In this document: positions 38,830-51,344 of the stretch, piece by piece | Layout of the letters: the number at the start of each line of letters is the position of its first letter | Numbering within the stretch: position 1 is the first letter of the stretch | Assembly (NCBI GenBank): GCA_002837415.1 | Contig: PJCV01000003.1 | Coordinates: 124,001 to 188,000, forward strand | DNA length: 64,000 nt | Direction: 5' to 3' | DNA from: Actinomycetales bacterium SN12 | GTDB taxonomy: Bacteria; Actinomycetota; Actinomycetes; Actinomycetales; Microbacteriaceae | The notes under the pieces: model-generated | Database searches by the model: none | What the model saw: only the letters and a program-made list of their open reading frames with translations | What the model was told of the DNA's origin: nothing | Translations under genes and position numbers: made by a program

Positions 38830-39960
38830 ATGCGCATCCTCATCGCCTCTGACAAGTTCAAGGGCTCGGCAACGGGCTCCGAGGTGGCGGCGGCGCTCGC
38901 CGACGGCATCCGGGAGATCAGCCCGGATGCCGTCGTCGACGCGGCACCCGTCGCCGACGGCGGCGAGGGCACGGTCGACGCGGCCGTGGCGAGCGGTTTC
39001 ACGCCCGTGACGGTCTCGGTGACCGGCCCGACCGGCCGCTTGGTGGATGCCACCTTCGCCGTCCGCGATGAGCAGGCGATCATCGAGATGGCTGCGGCCA
39101 GCGGCCTGGACGTGCTGCCGAACGGCGAGAAGGATGCCCTCGGCGCGACCAGCCGCGGCACCGGCGAGCTCATCGCGGCGGCGCTCGACCGCGGCGCGAC
39201 CTCGATCGTGCTGGGTGTGGGCGGCAGCGCGTGCACCGATGGCGGCGCAGGCATGCTGCAGGCGCTGGGCGTGGCCCTGCGCACCGAAGACCGACCGGTC
39301 CGCCCCGGTGGCGCGGGCCTGGTCGATCTGGTCTCGGCCGACATCTCGGGACTCGACCCCCGACTCGCCGGGGTCAGCTTCGTGCTGGCCGCCGACGTCG
39401 ACAATCCTCTCCTGGGAGACCGGGGGGCCGCCGCGGTCTTCGCACCGCAGAAGGGGGCGAGCGCCGACGATGTCGCCGTCCTCGAGGCGGGCCTCTCGCG
39501 GCTCGCGGAGCTCGTCGACGTGCTGCCCGGCGTGCGGGCATCGGCATCCGCGCCCGGAGCGGGAGCGGCCGGTGGCGTCGGCTATGCCGCGCTGGCGGTG
39601 CTCGGCGCCGTGCGCGAACCGGGCATCGACGTCATCCAGCGCCTCACGGGTCTCGAGGCGCGCATTGCCGGCGCCGACTTCGTCATCACCGGCGAGGGCA
39701 GCCTCGACGATCAGAGCCTGGGCGGCAAGACGCCGCTGGGCGTCGCTGCGGCTGCCGCGAGAGCGGGCAAGCCCGTCGTGGCGGTGTGCGGTCGCACGAC
39801 CCTGGATGCTGCGCAGGCCGCGTCTGCAGGCTTCGCGAAGATCTATGCGCTGAGCGACATCGAGCCCGAGCCGGCGAAGAGCATGGCGAACGCCGTGCCG
39901 CTGCTGCGCGAGGTCGGTCGCGCGATCGCCGCCGACCTGCCGGAGCTCCTCGCCCGCTGA
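38830..39960 (+). CDS. Glycerate kinase (GarK/GlxK family)
   Basis: 376 aa. Family signatures: ILIASDKFKGSATGSEVAAALADGI at the start, AAPVADGGEGTVDA, GVGGSACTDGGAGMLQALG near 135 and VITGEGSLDDQSLGGKTPLGVA near 285. It phosphorylates glycerate, giving 2-phosphoglycerate in this family, the last step from glyoxylate into glycolysis. Last gene of the hyi operon, 17 nt after gcl. Palindromic repeats follow its stop. Confidence 0.95.
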   Translation: MRILIASDKFKGSATGSEVAAALADGIREISPDAVVDAAPVADGGEGTVDAAVASGFTPVTVSVTGPTGRLVDATFAVRDEQAIIEMAAASGLDVLPNGEKDALGATSRGTGELIAAALDRGATSIVLGVGGSACTDGGAGMLQALGVALRTEDRPVRPGGAGLVDLVSADISGLDPRLAGVSFVLAADVDNPLLGDRGAAAVFAPQKGASADDVAVLEAGLSRLAELVDVLPGVRASASAPGAGAAGGVGYAALAVLGAVREPGIDVIQRLTGLEARIAGADFVITGEGSLDDQSLGGKTPLGVAAAAARAGKPVVAVCGRTTLDAAQAASAGFAKIYALSDIEPEPAKSMANAVPLLREVGRAIAADLPELLAR

Positions 39961-39985
39961 GCCGCGCTGCTGTTCATCCGCTGAC

Positions 39986-40139
39986 CCGGGTGGTCCCGAA
40001 TGGTCGCCTCGTGGCGCGTGTTGCGGCCGTTTGGGCCCACTGCGTGGGGTGGCGACGCGGGTGTGCAGCCGGGCGGCGAACCGGGTGGTCCCATGTGGTC
40101 GCCTCGCCGCGCGTGATGCGACCATTTGGGCCCACTCGG
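39986..40139. repeat. Two copies of a 59-nt palindromic unit, 95 bp apart
   Basis: Units at 39986-40044 and 40081-40139 share ccgggtggtccc, ggtcgcctcg, cgcgtg and tttgggcccact. Each unit folds on itself: ggtcccatgtggtcgc pairs with gcgaccatttgggccc (13 of 16 in unit 2). The 276-nt gap between glycerate kinase and the 48-codon gene otherwise holds only a terminator. Confidence 0.85.
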
Positions 40140-40180
40140 CGCAAGGGAGCTGCGCGCAGGACTCGGCCCCAAACACGACG

Positions 40181-40219
40181 AAGGGGACCGGGCCGCCGGT
40201 GGGCGGAGCCGATCCCCTT
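40181..40219 (-). terminator. Terminator-like hairpin of the 48-codon gene
   Basis: AAGGGGACCGG (40181-40191) pairs with CCGATCCCCTT (40209-40219), one G-T mismatch, 17-nt loop. It begins 17 nt after the small gene's stop on the minus strand. Confidence 0.6.
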
Positions 40220-40236
40220 CTCTCGCGCGTGGGTCC

Positions 40237-40383
40237 TCAGGCCGCCTTCGGGAAGAGGACGCGGAATGCGCGGACGAAGCCATTGCCCTGGTCGGCAGGC
40301 AGGTGGAAGTCCGGGTCGATGTTGACGGACGTGTTCTCTGCGGACGGGACGTACCCGCTCGCCTCAGTCGGATGTGCGCTCAT
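40237..40383 (-). CDS. Small 48-aa protein under purine-type control
   Basis: Absent from long-ORF prediction. ATG at 40383, stop 40237-40239, with GGAGAGGG 4 nt upstream of the start. The product begins MSAHPTEASGYVPSAENTS, continues VNIDPDFHLPADQGNGFVR and ends AFRVLFPKAA. No cysteine, signal peptide or membrane segment is visible, and I recognise no family. A full promoter (TTGACT-N18-TAGTCT), paired regulator sites and a terminator surround it, so expression as a single-gene unit within the purine regulon is likely. It may be a small regulator or enzyme subunit. That it is translated is inferred. Confidence 0.65.
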   Translation of the reverse strand: MSAHPTEASGYVPSAENTSVNIDPDFHLPADQGNGFVRAFRVLFPKAA

Positions 40384-40400
40384 GTCCCTCTCCGTTCTTG

Positions 40401-40467
40401 TTTCCATAAAGTGAAAGAATCGTCTTGCTGTATGAAAAGACTAAGCGGAGGATTGCCGAAGAGTCAA
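40401..40467 (-). promoter_or_regulatory. Promoter and paired regulator sites of the 48-codon gene
   Basis: On the minus strand: TTGACT (40467-40462), 18-nt spacer, TAGTCT (40443-40438). Downstream, in plus-strand form, are GTCTTGCTGTATGAAA (40422-40437) and TTTCCATAAAGTGAAA (40401-40416), 21 bp apart. The arrangement is the same as at allB, CitE-like, uraD and hyi. Confidence 0.65.
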
Positions 40468-40518
40468 TACCCTCTTCGCGCCTGTGACCGCAAGTTGCGC
40501 CGACGCGCGGGCGAGTCG

Positions 40519-41223
40519 TCAGTCCCAGTGCCCCGGATCGGCGAGCACCCGAGAGCTCACCTGCAGCGACCCCGCCGCCACCTCGGCCGTGCAGAACAGC
40601 AGCGACATGGTCGGATACCCGTGAACATGGTTGTCGCGCACGATCGCCCGGTCGTCTTCGGGGGAGAGGCGGGCGCTCTCGGCGAGCACCGCGACCCAGC
40701 GCTCGTCCCACTCCTCGGCGGAAAGGCTGCCGGCAGTCGCGGCGAACCGCGGCAGCCACGCGTCGATGCGCGCCGTGCGCGGATCGTCGAGGTCGTCGTG
40801 CGCGATCATGTGCACGCCCGCGGGCACCGGCGTCTCGCGCAGCTCCGCACCGTCCCACGAGAGCACGCGGGATCCACTCGGGCTCACCTCGAGCAGGTTG
40901 AACCCGTGCATCGGCAGTGGCCCCTGTGGCGAGCGGCCTGCGACCGATTCCAGCGCCAGCGATCCGCGTGAGCGCACCGCGTCCTCCGGCAGATCGAGCA
41001 CGTCAGCGCGGTTCAGCAGCACGGCGAGGCGCCCGGCAGCGGGGGCGGCCGCGAGCCAGGCACCGCCGGCGCGGCGGTCGCGGATGCCGATCACGCCGGG
41101 ATGCACGTCTGGCCACCACTCGCCGAGGTCGTCCCAGGGACGATCCGGATCCTCGTCGCGCACGGCCAGCAGCCGCGCGCCTTCGCCGGGGGAGGGGGCG
41201 ACATCGATCACGACGGTGCACAC
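40519..41223 (-). CDS. NRDE/TANGO2-family protein
   Basis: 234 aa if started at GTG 41223, which gives the N-terminus MCTVVIDVAP; family members start with Met-Cys-Thr, so this start is preferred over 41256. Other features: LAVRDEDPDRPWDDLGEWW (the NRDE-type segment), GGAWLAAAPAAGRLAVLLNR, HGFNLLEVSPSGSRVLSWDG and SLLFCTAEVAAGSLQVS at the end. The family is linked to haem or redox cofactor handling in eukaryotes, but bacterial function is unclear. It is divergent from coaBC by 98 nt. Confidence 0.82.
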   Translation of the reverse strand: MCTVVIDVAPSPGEGARLLAVRDEDPDRPWDDLGEWWPDVHPGVIGIRDRRAGGAWLAAAPAAGRLAVLLNRADVLDLPEDAVRSRGSLALESVAGRSPQGPLPMHGFNLLEVSPSGSRVLSWDGAELRETPVPAGVHMIAHDDLDDPRTARIDAWLPRFAATAGSLSAEEWDERWVAVLAESARLSPEDDRAIVRDNHVHGYPTMSLLFCTAEVAAGSLQVSSRVLADPGHWD

Positions 41224-41321
41224 GAGCACGAGTCTAGGCGGGCCTCGCAGTCCCAAGGCCGGCAGCCAGATGCGCCGAGCCGGACGCCCATGCCCTTGCC
41301 CGCTGGGGCAGAATCGAACGC

Positions 41322-42551
41322 GTGAACATCGTCGTCGCCGTCACCGGCGGAATCGCCGCGTACAAGAGCGTGCACCTGGTGCGCCTGCTGATCAAAGCCG
41401 GTCACGAGGTCACCGTCGTGCCGACCGAAGACGCGCTGCGCTTCGTCGGCCTGCCCACGTGGGAGGCGATCAGCCGCAGACCCGTGACGACGAGCGTGCA
41501 CGAGGACGTCGCCCAGGTGCGCCATGTCGCCCTGGGGCAGGCCGCCGACCTCGTGATCGTCGCGCCCGCCACGGCGAACACGATCGCGAAGATGACCGCG
41601 GGCCTCGCCGACGACCTGCTCGGCACCACTCTGCTCGCGACGACGGCTCCGGTCGCGATCGCTCCGGCGATGCACACCGAGATGTGGCGTCACCCGGCCA
41701 CCCAGGCGAACATCGCCACGCTCCATGAGCGCGGCGTGGCGATCCTCGGCCCGGACGAGGGTGAGCTGACCGGCGGCGACTCAGGACCGGGACGGATGCT
41801 CGAGCCCGAGCAGATCATGGCCGAGGCGCTCGCCCTGATCGATGGCGAACAGCAGCGAGCGGATGAGCAGCAGGATCTCGACGGACTGCGCGTGGCCGTC
41901 TCGGCCGGCGGCACCCGTGAGCCCCTCGACCCCGTGCGCTTCCTGGGCAACCGCTCGAGCGGACGTCAGGGCACCGCGCTCGCGCTCGCCGCGGCCGACC
42001 GGGGCGCGGACGTGGTGCTCGTCGCCGCGCACGTCGACGGCGTGGTGCTGGCGGATGCCGAGCGGCATCCGCTGATCCGCATCGAGCACGTCGGAACTGC
42101 AGCCGAACTTGGCGACGCGATGCGCCGAGCCTCGGAGGAGGCCGCCGTCATCGTGATGGCCGCCGCGGTCGCCGACTACCGCCCGGCCGAGGTGTCCGAC
42201 CGCAAGCTCACGAAGGAGTCCGGCCCGCTCGAGAGCATCGAGCTGGTGCAGAACGAGGACATCGTGGCCCATCTCGCCGCTCGGCGGCATCCCGGCCAGG
42301 TGATCGTCGCCTTCGCGGCCGAGACCCCGGCCGACGGCGACGAGCTGCTGGAGCGCGCGCGGCGCAAGCGCGAGCGCAAGGGCGTCGACCTGCTCGTGGT
42401 GAACGAGGTCGGCTGGGACCGCGGGTTCGAGTCGGGGGAGAACGCCGTGCACGTCATCGGCGACGGCGGTGCGGTGGTGGCACGGGCATCCGGAACCAAG
42501 CGCTCGGTCGCCGACGACGTGTGGGACGTCATCTCCGACGTCCTGTCCTGA
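41322..42551 (+). CDS. coaBC: Bifunctional phosphopantothenoylcysteine decarboxylase / phosphopantothenate-cysteine ligase
   Basis: 409 aa, GTG start. The CoaC flavoprotein half (1-185) has VAVTGGIAAYKSVHLVRLL, the active-site His in VRHVALGQAADLVIVAPATANTIAKMTAGLADDLL, PAMHTEMW and GDSGPGRML. The PAMHTEMW form is the actinobacterial variant of the PxMNxxMW motif. The CoaB half has SAGGTREPLDPVRFLGNRSSGRQG, AAAVADYRP and KGVDLLVVNEV. It makes 4'-phosphopantetheine for coenzyme A. A housekeeping gene inside the purine island. Confidence 0.97.
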   Translation: MNIVVAVTGGIAAYKSVHLVRLLIKAGHEVTVVPTEDALRFVGLPTWEAISRRPVTTSVHEDVAQVRHVALGQAADLVIVAPATANTIAKMTAGLADDLLGTTLLATTAPVAIAPAMHTEMWRHPATQANIATLHERGVAILGPDEGELTGGDSGPGRMLEPEQIMAEALALIDGEQQRADEQQDLDGLRVAVSAGGTREPLDPVRFLGNRSSGRQGTALALAAADRGADVVLVAAHVDGVVLADAERHPLIRIEHVGTAAELGDAMRRASEEAAVIVMAAAVADYRPAEVSDRKLTKESGPLESIELVQNEDIVAHLAARRHPGQVIVAFAAETPADGDELLERARRKRERKGVDLLVVNEVGWDRGFESGENAVHVIGDGGAVVARASGTKRSVADDVWDVISDVLS

Positions 42552-42562
42552 GGCGCGGCGGC

Positions 42563-43642
42563 TCAGCCGCCGATGTACGACATCTCGATCCGCTTGCGCT
42601 GCGTGCGCAGCGCCGGGGTGAGCCCAGCGCGGATTTCGGAGTAGCGGTCGTCTCGGCCGCCCCAGATGGATGCCATCGCGGCCGCCAGCTCGACGTCGTC
42701 GGCGCCTCCGCGCATGAGCGCACGCAGGTCGTGACCCTGTGACGCGAACAGGCAGGTGAACAGCCGGCCCTCCGTCGAGACGCGGGCGCGCGTGCAGGTG
42801 CCGCAGAACGCGTTGGTGACGCTGGAGATCACGCCGATCTCACCGCTGCCGTCGGCGTAGCGCCAGCGCTTCGCCGTCTCGCCATGCACGGTCGGCGCCA
42901 CCGGCTCGAGGGGGAACACCGCGCCGATGCGCTCGATGATCTCGGCAGACGGCACGACCTCGTCGAGCGACCAGCCGTTGGTGTTGCCGACGTCCATGTA
43001 CTCGATGAAGCGCAGGGTGTACGGGGTGCCCTTGAAGTGCCGGGCCATGCTGAGGATCTCGTCATCGTTGACCCCGCGCTTGACGACCATGTTGAGCCGG
43101 ATGGGTCCGAGGCCTGCGGCGTGCGCGGCGTCGATGCCGTCGAGCACCCGGCTCACCGGGAAGCGCACGTCGTTCATGCGCTGGAAGAGTTCGTCGTCGA
43201 GCGAGTCGACCGACACCGTCACGCGCTTCAGGCCCGCGGCCTTCAGAGCCGGTGCCTTCATCGCGAGAGCGGAGCCGTTGGTGGTCAGGGCCAGGTCGAG
43301 CGGCTGACCTTCGGGAGTGCGGATGGCGGAGAGCTGCTCGATGAGCTGCTCGATGCCGCGGCGCAGCAGCGGCTCGCCGCCGGTGAGGCGCAGCTTCTGC
43401 ACTCCGTGGGCCGCGGCGACGGTGGCGATGCGCGTGATCTCCTCGAAGCTCAGCAGCTCGTCGCGGTCGAGGAACGCGTAGTCGCGCCCGAAGATCTCCT
43501 TGGGCATGCAGTACACGCAGCGGAAGTTGCAGCGGTCGGTCACCGAGATGCGCAGGTCACGCAGCGGACGGTCGAGCCGGTCGGTGAGCGCGGCCGACGC
43601 ATTCGCGGGACGGCCGTCGCCGTCGATGCGCCTGCTCGCCAT
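42563..43642 (-). CDS. moaA: GTP 3',8-cyclase (molybdenum cofactor biosynthesis)
   Basis: 359 aa from ATG 43642 (GTG 43648 also possible; the longer frame to 43777 is unsupported). Radical-SAM cluster motif CNFRCVYC in [21 protein letters not shown] near residue 38, [18 protein letters not shown], and the C-terminal [4Fe-4S] motif [22 protein letters not shown]. The protein ends in Gly-Gly, required in MoaA. It starts molybdopterin synthesis from GTP. No other moa gene is here, but the nearby xanthine dehydrogenase is a user of the cofactor. Confidence 0.97.
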   Translation of the reverse strand: MASRRIDGDGRPANASAALTDRLDRPLRDLRISVTDRCNFRCVYCMPKEIFGRDYAFLDRDELLSFEEITRIATVAAAHGVQKLRLTGGEPLLRRGIEQLIEQLSAIRTPEGQPLDLALTTNGSALAMKAPALKAAGLKRVTVSVDSLDDELFQRMNDVRFPVSRVLDGIDAAHAAGLGPIRLNMVVKRGVNDDEILSMARHFKGTPYTLRFIEYMDVGNTNGWSLDEVVPSAEIIERIGAVFPLEPVAPTVHGETAKRWRYADGSGEIGVISSVTNAFCGTCTRARVSTEGRLFTCLFASQGHDLRALMRGGADDVELAAAMASIWGGRDDRYSEIRAGLTPALRTQRKRIEMSYIGG

Positions 43643-43924
43643 GATCACGTCCTCTCGCGTTGAAACGCTAGCACCGGATGCCGGGGGCGGACCCGCTGAA
43701 GCCCGTGTCAATTCCCCGGAACGCGGATGCGCCGTGGATTTCAAGAATGCGCGCCGGAATTCTCTGGACGCCGGCAAATGATGTTGCTATTCTTGCAGCA
43801 GCCGCATATCCGAGAAGCGGCGCAATTGAACAGCCAGCGGTTCGACGTATATCTCGCAGAACGATCCCATCCCGATCCGACTCGATAAGCCGTATCACTG
43901 CTACGACAGCAAGGAAGCTCTCGT

Positions 43925-44455
43925 ATGAACAGCAGCGCTATGCCGGTATCCGAATCGCAGACCGACCCGACGACCAGACCAGATTCGGCCGAGTACCTGG
44001 CAGAGGCCGTGCGCATCGCCGTCGAGAACGTCCGCAATGCGGGCGGACCCTTCGGCGCCGTGGTCGTCACGGCCGACGGGCAGGTCTTCGAGGGCGTGAA
44101 CCGGGTCACCGCCGATCTCGATCCCTCCGCGCATGCCGAGGTCACGGCGATCCGCAACGCGTGCCGCGGCCTCGGCACCTTCGACCTGTCGGGATCGACG
44201 CTCTACACGAGTTGCGAGCCCTGCCCGATGTGCCTCGCCACGTCGCTGTGGGCGCGGATCGACCGGGTGTACTTCGCCGCCGACCGGCACGACGCCGCTG
44301 ACGCCGGCTTCGACGATGCGGCGTTCTACCGCTACTTCGAGGGCGACGACTCCGATCGAGCTGTCATGCCCGTGACCGACATCGCGCTGCCGCCCGGGCA
44401 GCGCGTCGCCCCCTTCACCGAGTGGGCCAGCACGCCCACCCGCATCGAGTACTGA
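43925..44455 (+). CDS. guaD: Guanine deaminase (GuaD, CDA fold)
   Basis: 176 aa. Zinc site HAEVTAIRNACRGLG near residue 75 and SCEPCPMCLATSLWARIDRVYFAADRHDA near 100 (His and two Cys). The C-terminal TRIEY segment and length match Bacillus-type GuaD rather than tRNA adenosine deaminase. It converts guanine to xanthine, the substrate of the xanthine dehydrogenase downstream. A permease of the AzgA group follows 29 nt later, an appropriate partner. Confidence 0.9.
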   Translation: MNSSAMPVSESQTDPTTRPDSAEYLAEAVRIAVENVRNAGGPFGAVVVTADGQVFEGVNRVTADLDPSAHAEVTAIRNACRGLGTFDLSGSTLYTSCEPCPMCLATSLWARIDRVYFAADRHDAADAGFDDAAFYRYFEGDDSDRAVMPVTDIALPPGQRVAPFTEWASTPTRIEY

Positions 44456-44484
44456 ACCCCCTTCACCCTTCTCCGGAGCCGATG

Positions 44485-46047
44485 ATGTCTTCACCTGTCC
44501 CTCCTTCCGCGCGCCCATCCGAGGCCGACACATCCACGACCGAGGTGGTCGGCAACGACGCCGCCGAGCACTTCGCCCGCGGCGGTGAACAGCTGCCGCC
44601 CCTGGCGACGGGTGCGACGAGCACCGTCGACGCCACACCGAAGAACGGATTCGACCGGTTCTTCGAGATCACCCGACGAGGGTCGACCGTCGCACGGGAG
44701 ATCCGCGGCGGCGTGGTCACGTTCGTGACGATGGCATACATCGTCATCCTCAATCCGCTGATCCTCGGCGGCGTCACCGACGTGACCGACGGGGCGCTGG
44801 ATGCCGCGCAGATCGGCGCCGCCACGGGCCTCACGGCCGGTGTGATGACGATCCTGTTCGGCGTGGTGGCAAGGCTGCCGTTCGCACTCGCGGCGGGGCT
44901 CGGCATCAACTCCTTCCTCGCCGTCTCTGTCGTCGGCCAGGTCACCTGGCCCGAGGCGATGGGTCTCGTCGTGATCAACGGGCTGCTGATCGTGCTCTTC
45001 GGCGCCACGGGCATCCGCACCGCCATCTTCAAGGCGGTGCCGCAGGCGCTGAAGGCGGCGATCACCGTCGGCATCGGCCTGTTCATCGCCTTCATCGGCT
45101 TCGTCGACTCGGGCTTCGTCAACCGCACCGCCGGCGGACCCCCTGTGCAGCTCGGCGACAACGGCTCGATCACATCCGTGCCCACGCTGATCTTCCTGTT
45201 CGGCCTGGTGCTGATCGGCATCCTCGTGGCGCGCAAGGTGCCGGGCGGCATCCTCATCGGCATCGTGGTCAGCACGGTCGTGGCGGTGATTGCGCAGTCC
45301 GTGCTGAAGCTCGGGCCGTCCTTCGAGGATCCGAACGGCTGGCACATGACGATCCCCGAGCTTCCTGCGGCGTGGATCACGGTGCCCGATTTCGGGCTGA
45401 TCGGCCAGTTCGATCTGTTCGGCGCCTTCGGTCGCGTCGGCGTGCTCTCGGCCACCATGCTCGTGTTCACGCTCGTCTTCTCGAACTTCTTCGACGCGAT
45501 GGGCACGATGACCGGTCTCGCCAAGAACGCCGGCCTGGCCTACAAGGACGGCACCTTCCCGCGACTTCGCGCCGCGTTCGTCGTCGAGGGCTTCGGCGCG
45601 GTGGCGGGGGGCGTGACCTCCACGTCATCGAACACCGTCTACGTCGACAGCGCCTCGGGCATCGGCGAGGGCGCTCGAACGGGCCTTGCCTCGCTCGTCG
45701 TCGGCGTGCTGTTCCTGCTGTCGATGTTCGTCACCCCGCTCACCCTCGTCGTGCCGATCGAGGTGGGCTCGGCAGCCCTGGTGGTGGTCGGGGCGATGAT
45801 GATGTCGCAGATCCGCGAGATCAAGTTCACGAAGTTCGCGGTGGCGCTGCCGGCGTTCCTCACCATCGTCACGATGCCGCTGACCTACTCGATCGCCAAC
45901 GGCATCGGGGTGGGGTTCATCTCATGGGCGCTGGTGAACGCCTTCTCCGGACGTGCCAGGAAGGTGCACTGGCTGATGTGGATCGTCGCGGCCGGCTTCG
46001 CACTGTATTTCGTCCGCGGGCCGATCGAGGCGATGCTCGCGGGCTGA
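44485..46047 (+). CDS. NCS2/AzgA-type purine permease
   Basis: 520 aa from ATG 44485, 6 nt after GGAG; ATG 44482 is too close to the SD. A hydrophilic 60-residue N-terminus precedes about 13-14 membrane segments. AzgA features: FDRFFEITRRGSTVAREIRGGVVTFVTMAYIVILNP, LPFALAAGLGINSFLA, FSNFFDAMGTMTGLAKNAGL and the GGVTSTSSNTVYVDSASGIGEGARTG signature. It imports adenine, guanine or hypoxanthine. Co-transcription with guaD favours guanine/hypoxanthine. A strong hairpin follows 14 nt after the stop. Confidence 0.93.
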   Translation: MSSPVPPSARPSEADTSTTEVVGNDAAEHFARGGEQLPPLATGATSTVDATPKNGFDRFFEITRRGSTVAREIRGGVVTFVTMAYIVILNPLILGGVTDVTDGALDAAQIGAATGLTAGVMTILFGVVARLPFALAAGLGINSFLAVSVVGQVTWPEAMGLVVINGLLIVLFGATGIRTAIFKAVPQALKAAITVGIGLFIAFIGFVDSGFVNRTAGGPPVQLGDNGSITSVPTLIFLFGLVLIGILVARKVPGGILIGIVVSTVVAVIAQSVLKLGPSFEDPNGWHMTIPELPAAWITVPDFGLIGQFDLFGAFGRVGVLSATMLVFTLVFSNFFDAMGTMTGLAKNAGLAYKDGTFPRLRAAFVVEGFGAVAGGVTSTSSNTVYVDSASGIGEGARTGLASLVVGVLFLLSMFVTPLTLVVPIEVGSAALVVVGAMMMSQIREIKFTKFAVALPAFLTIVTMPLTYSIANGIGVGFISWALVNAFSGRARKVHWLMWIVAAGFALYFVRGPIEAMLAG

Positions 46048-46060
46048 GGATGGGAGATGG

Positions 46061-46098
46061 AAAGGTCCCGATTCTCGATTTCGAGGATCGGGGCCTTT
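46061..46098 (+). terminator. Terminator hairpin after the AzgA-type permease
   Basis: 18-bp arms with two mismatches (46061-46078 and 46081-46098), outermost AAAGG/CCTTT. No long T-run follows. Confidence 0.75.
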
Positions 46099-46155
46099 CT
46101 GCTGCGCGGACTCTTTCCCTGCAGGCACAGGAATTCCCGTAGCGCACGATTGCAG

Positions 46156-46179
46156 CGTGAATGAATGCACTCATTCACG
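46156..46179. other. Perfect 9-bp inverted repeat
   Basis: CGTGAATGA, 6-nt spacer ATGCAC, TCATTCACG, between two hairpins in the convergent gap 46048-46238. Its function is unknown. It could be a binding site or a third hairpin. Confidence 0.5.
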
Positions 46180-46195
46180 TGTTTGCGGATCAGCA

Positions 46196-46228
46196 ATAGC
46201 CGGAATGCGTTTCGCGCATTCCGGCTAT
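46196..46228 (-). terminator. Terminator hairpin after xdhC
   Basis: Perfect 14-bp stem ATAGCCGGAATGCG / CGCATTCCGGCTAT with loop TTTCG, 10 nt past the xdhC stop on the minus strand. It should also act on the plus strand. Confidence 0.75.
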
Positions 46229-46238
46229 CCGAAGAATG

Positions 46239-47060
46239 TCATTCGGATGCCCGCGATGCCGCCTCCTCGATCAGCTGAAGAATGCGTGCGGCGACGCTCA
46301 CCGCGATGACCGCGGGCTGCTTGCCCGACACCTCTGGGATGCCGATCGGGGTCGTCACCCGCGCGAGCTCCGCGTCGGTGTGGCCGAGCTCGCGCAGCCT
46401 CTTGCGGAACCGCGCCCACTTCGACGCCGAGCCGATCAGGCCGATCGACCCGATCCCCGGCGTGCGCAGCGACTGGTCGACGATGGCGAGGTCCTCGACG
46501 TGGTCGTGCGTCATGACGAGCACGTGGGCGCCCGCCGGGATGTCCAGCAGGGCCGCCTCGGGCACCGGCGCGTGATGCGTCTGGATGCTCGCCGCCGCGT
46601 CGGTCGTGGCGGGGGCGAGGCGCGCCGGGTCGAGCATCTCGGCGCGGGAGTCGACGAGGTGCAGCGACAGCTCGTGCCGCGAGAGGATCCGCGTGAGCTC
46701 GAGGCCCACATGGCCCATGCCGAACACCGCCACCGTGGGCACGACGCGAACCGGCTCCAGCATGATGGTGACCTCCCCTCCGCAGCACTGCACGCCGTAC
46801 TCGGTCGTGGCCTTGTCGCTGAGCGTCAGCGTGAGCAGCTGGGGCTCGGCCGTGCCCGACGCGAGCATCTCGCGGGCGCGATCGGCGGCGGTCGCCTCGA
46901 GGTTCCCGCCGCCGATCGTGCCGAACTGGTCGCCAGGTGAGATGACCATCTTCGCGCCGCCGTTGCGGGGCGCGTGCCCGCGCACCATCGCCAGGGTCAC
47001 GATCACCGCGGGCGTGCGGCTCTCGCGCAGCGCGCGCAGGGCATCCAGCCAGTCGACCAT
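46239..47060 (-). CDS. xdhC: Xanthine dehydrogenase accessory protein XdhC
   Basis: 273 aa from ATG 47060. The N-terminal XdhC/CoxI domain (VIVTLAMVRGHAPRNGGAKMVISPGDQFGTIGGGNLEATAADRAREML) carries GVQCCGGEVTIMLEP. A Rossmann-type C-terminal domain follows (VAVFGMGHVGLELTRIL, IGSIGLIGSASKWARFRKRL, VTTPIGIPEVSGKQPAVIAVSVAARIL). It binds, protects and sulfurates the molybdenum cofactor and inserts it into XdhB. It starts 1 nt after the xdhB stop, forming an xdhA-xdhB-xdhC operon. Confidence 0.95.
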   Translation of the reverse strand: MVDWLDALRALRESRTPAVIVTLAMVRGHAPRNGGAKMVISPGDQFGTIGGGNLEATAADRAREMLASGTAEPQLLTLTLSDKATTEYGVQCCGGEVTIMLEPVRVVPTVAVFGMGHVGLELTRILSRHELSLHLVDSRAEMLDPARLAPATTDAAASIQTHHAPVPEAALLDIPAGAHVLVMTHDHVEDLAIVDQSLRTPGIGSIGLIGSASKWARFRKRLRELGHTDAELARVTTPIGIPEVSGKQPAVIAVSVAARILQLIEEAASRASE

Positions 47061-47061
47061 C

Positions 47062-50906
<3,845 letters not shown>

Positions 50907-51093
50907 TGTCTCTCCTCGGGTATGACGCGTCGGCGTCGGTGCACGCTGCTTGCGTGCCGGCGGGATTCCGAGGGATGAGCGCCGCTTCGATCGCGTGACG
51001 CGATCGCGACGTCGCGCGCGGTCGCGCTGATCTCAGGCGAACCGACGGCGAGGCCTCGGAATCGTCGGGAAGGGCGATTCCGGGGTCGGCTGC

Positions 51094-51177
51094 TCAGGCG
51101 CCGTGGGCGTACCAGTTGCCCCAGGCGGTGGAGCTCTCGACGGGGGCGGTGGCGTGAACGTGAACGTACTGCAGCAT
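51094..51177 (-). CDS. Possible 27-aa peptide upstream of xdhA
   Basis: ATG at 51177, stop 51094-51096, with GAGAGGGG about 6 nt upstream of the start. The peptide starts [19 protein letters not shown] and ends GNWYAHGA; it is rich in aromatic residues and His. It lies in the 438-nt gap between xdhA and clpB, 187 nt before the xdhA start and on the same strand. It may be a leader peptide or small protein. No homologue is recognised and coding is uncertain. The rest of the gap towards xdhA shows no feature I can support. Confidence 0.4.
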   Translation of the reverse strand: MLQYVHVHATAPVESSTAWGNWYAHGA

Positions 51178-51266
51178 CGCGACCCCTCTCTGCGCTGAGT
51201 TGAGGAGAATCCTCATGGTGTCGGTCAGTGTAATCGGCCGTCCGAGCTTCGGTCAAGAGCGACAGG

Positions 51267-51314
51267 TTGCCCTTCCGTGGCTCAGGATCTAAACTTGAGT
51301 CAACACAACTCAAC
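51267..51314 (+). promoter_or_regulatory. clpB promoter with HAIR operator
   Basis: TTGCCC (51267-51272), 17-nt spacer, TAAACT (51290-51295). HAIR CTTGAGT-N7-ACTCAAC at 51294-51314 has one mismatch to consensus and overlaps the -10, the same layout as at dnaK. Confidence 0.9.
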
Positions 51315-51344
51315 TTTGAAGGAGTCTCCCTCCAGGAGGAACGA

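Noticed and set aside
43643..43924. Regulator pair like that at allB upstream of guaD
   Set aside because: Only isolated partial matches (for example TTTCAAGAATGCGCGC at 43739) occur, without the 20-21 bp pairing or a promoter at the expected place. I see nothing else firm in this 282-nt gap.
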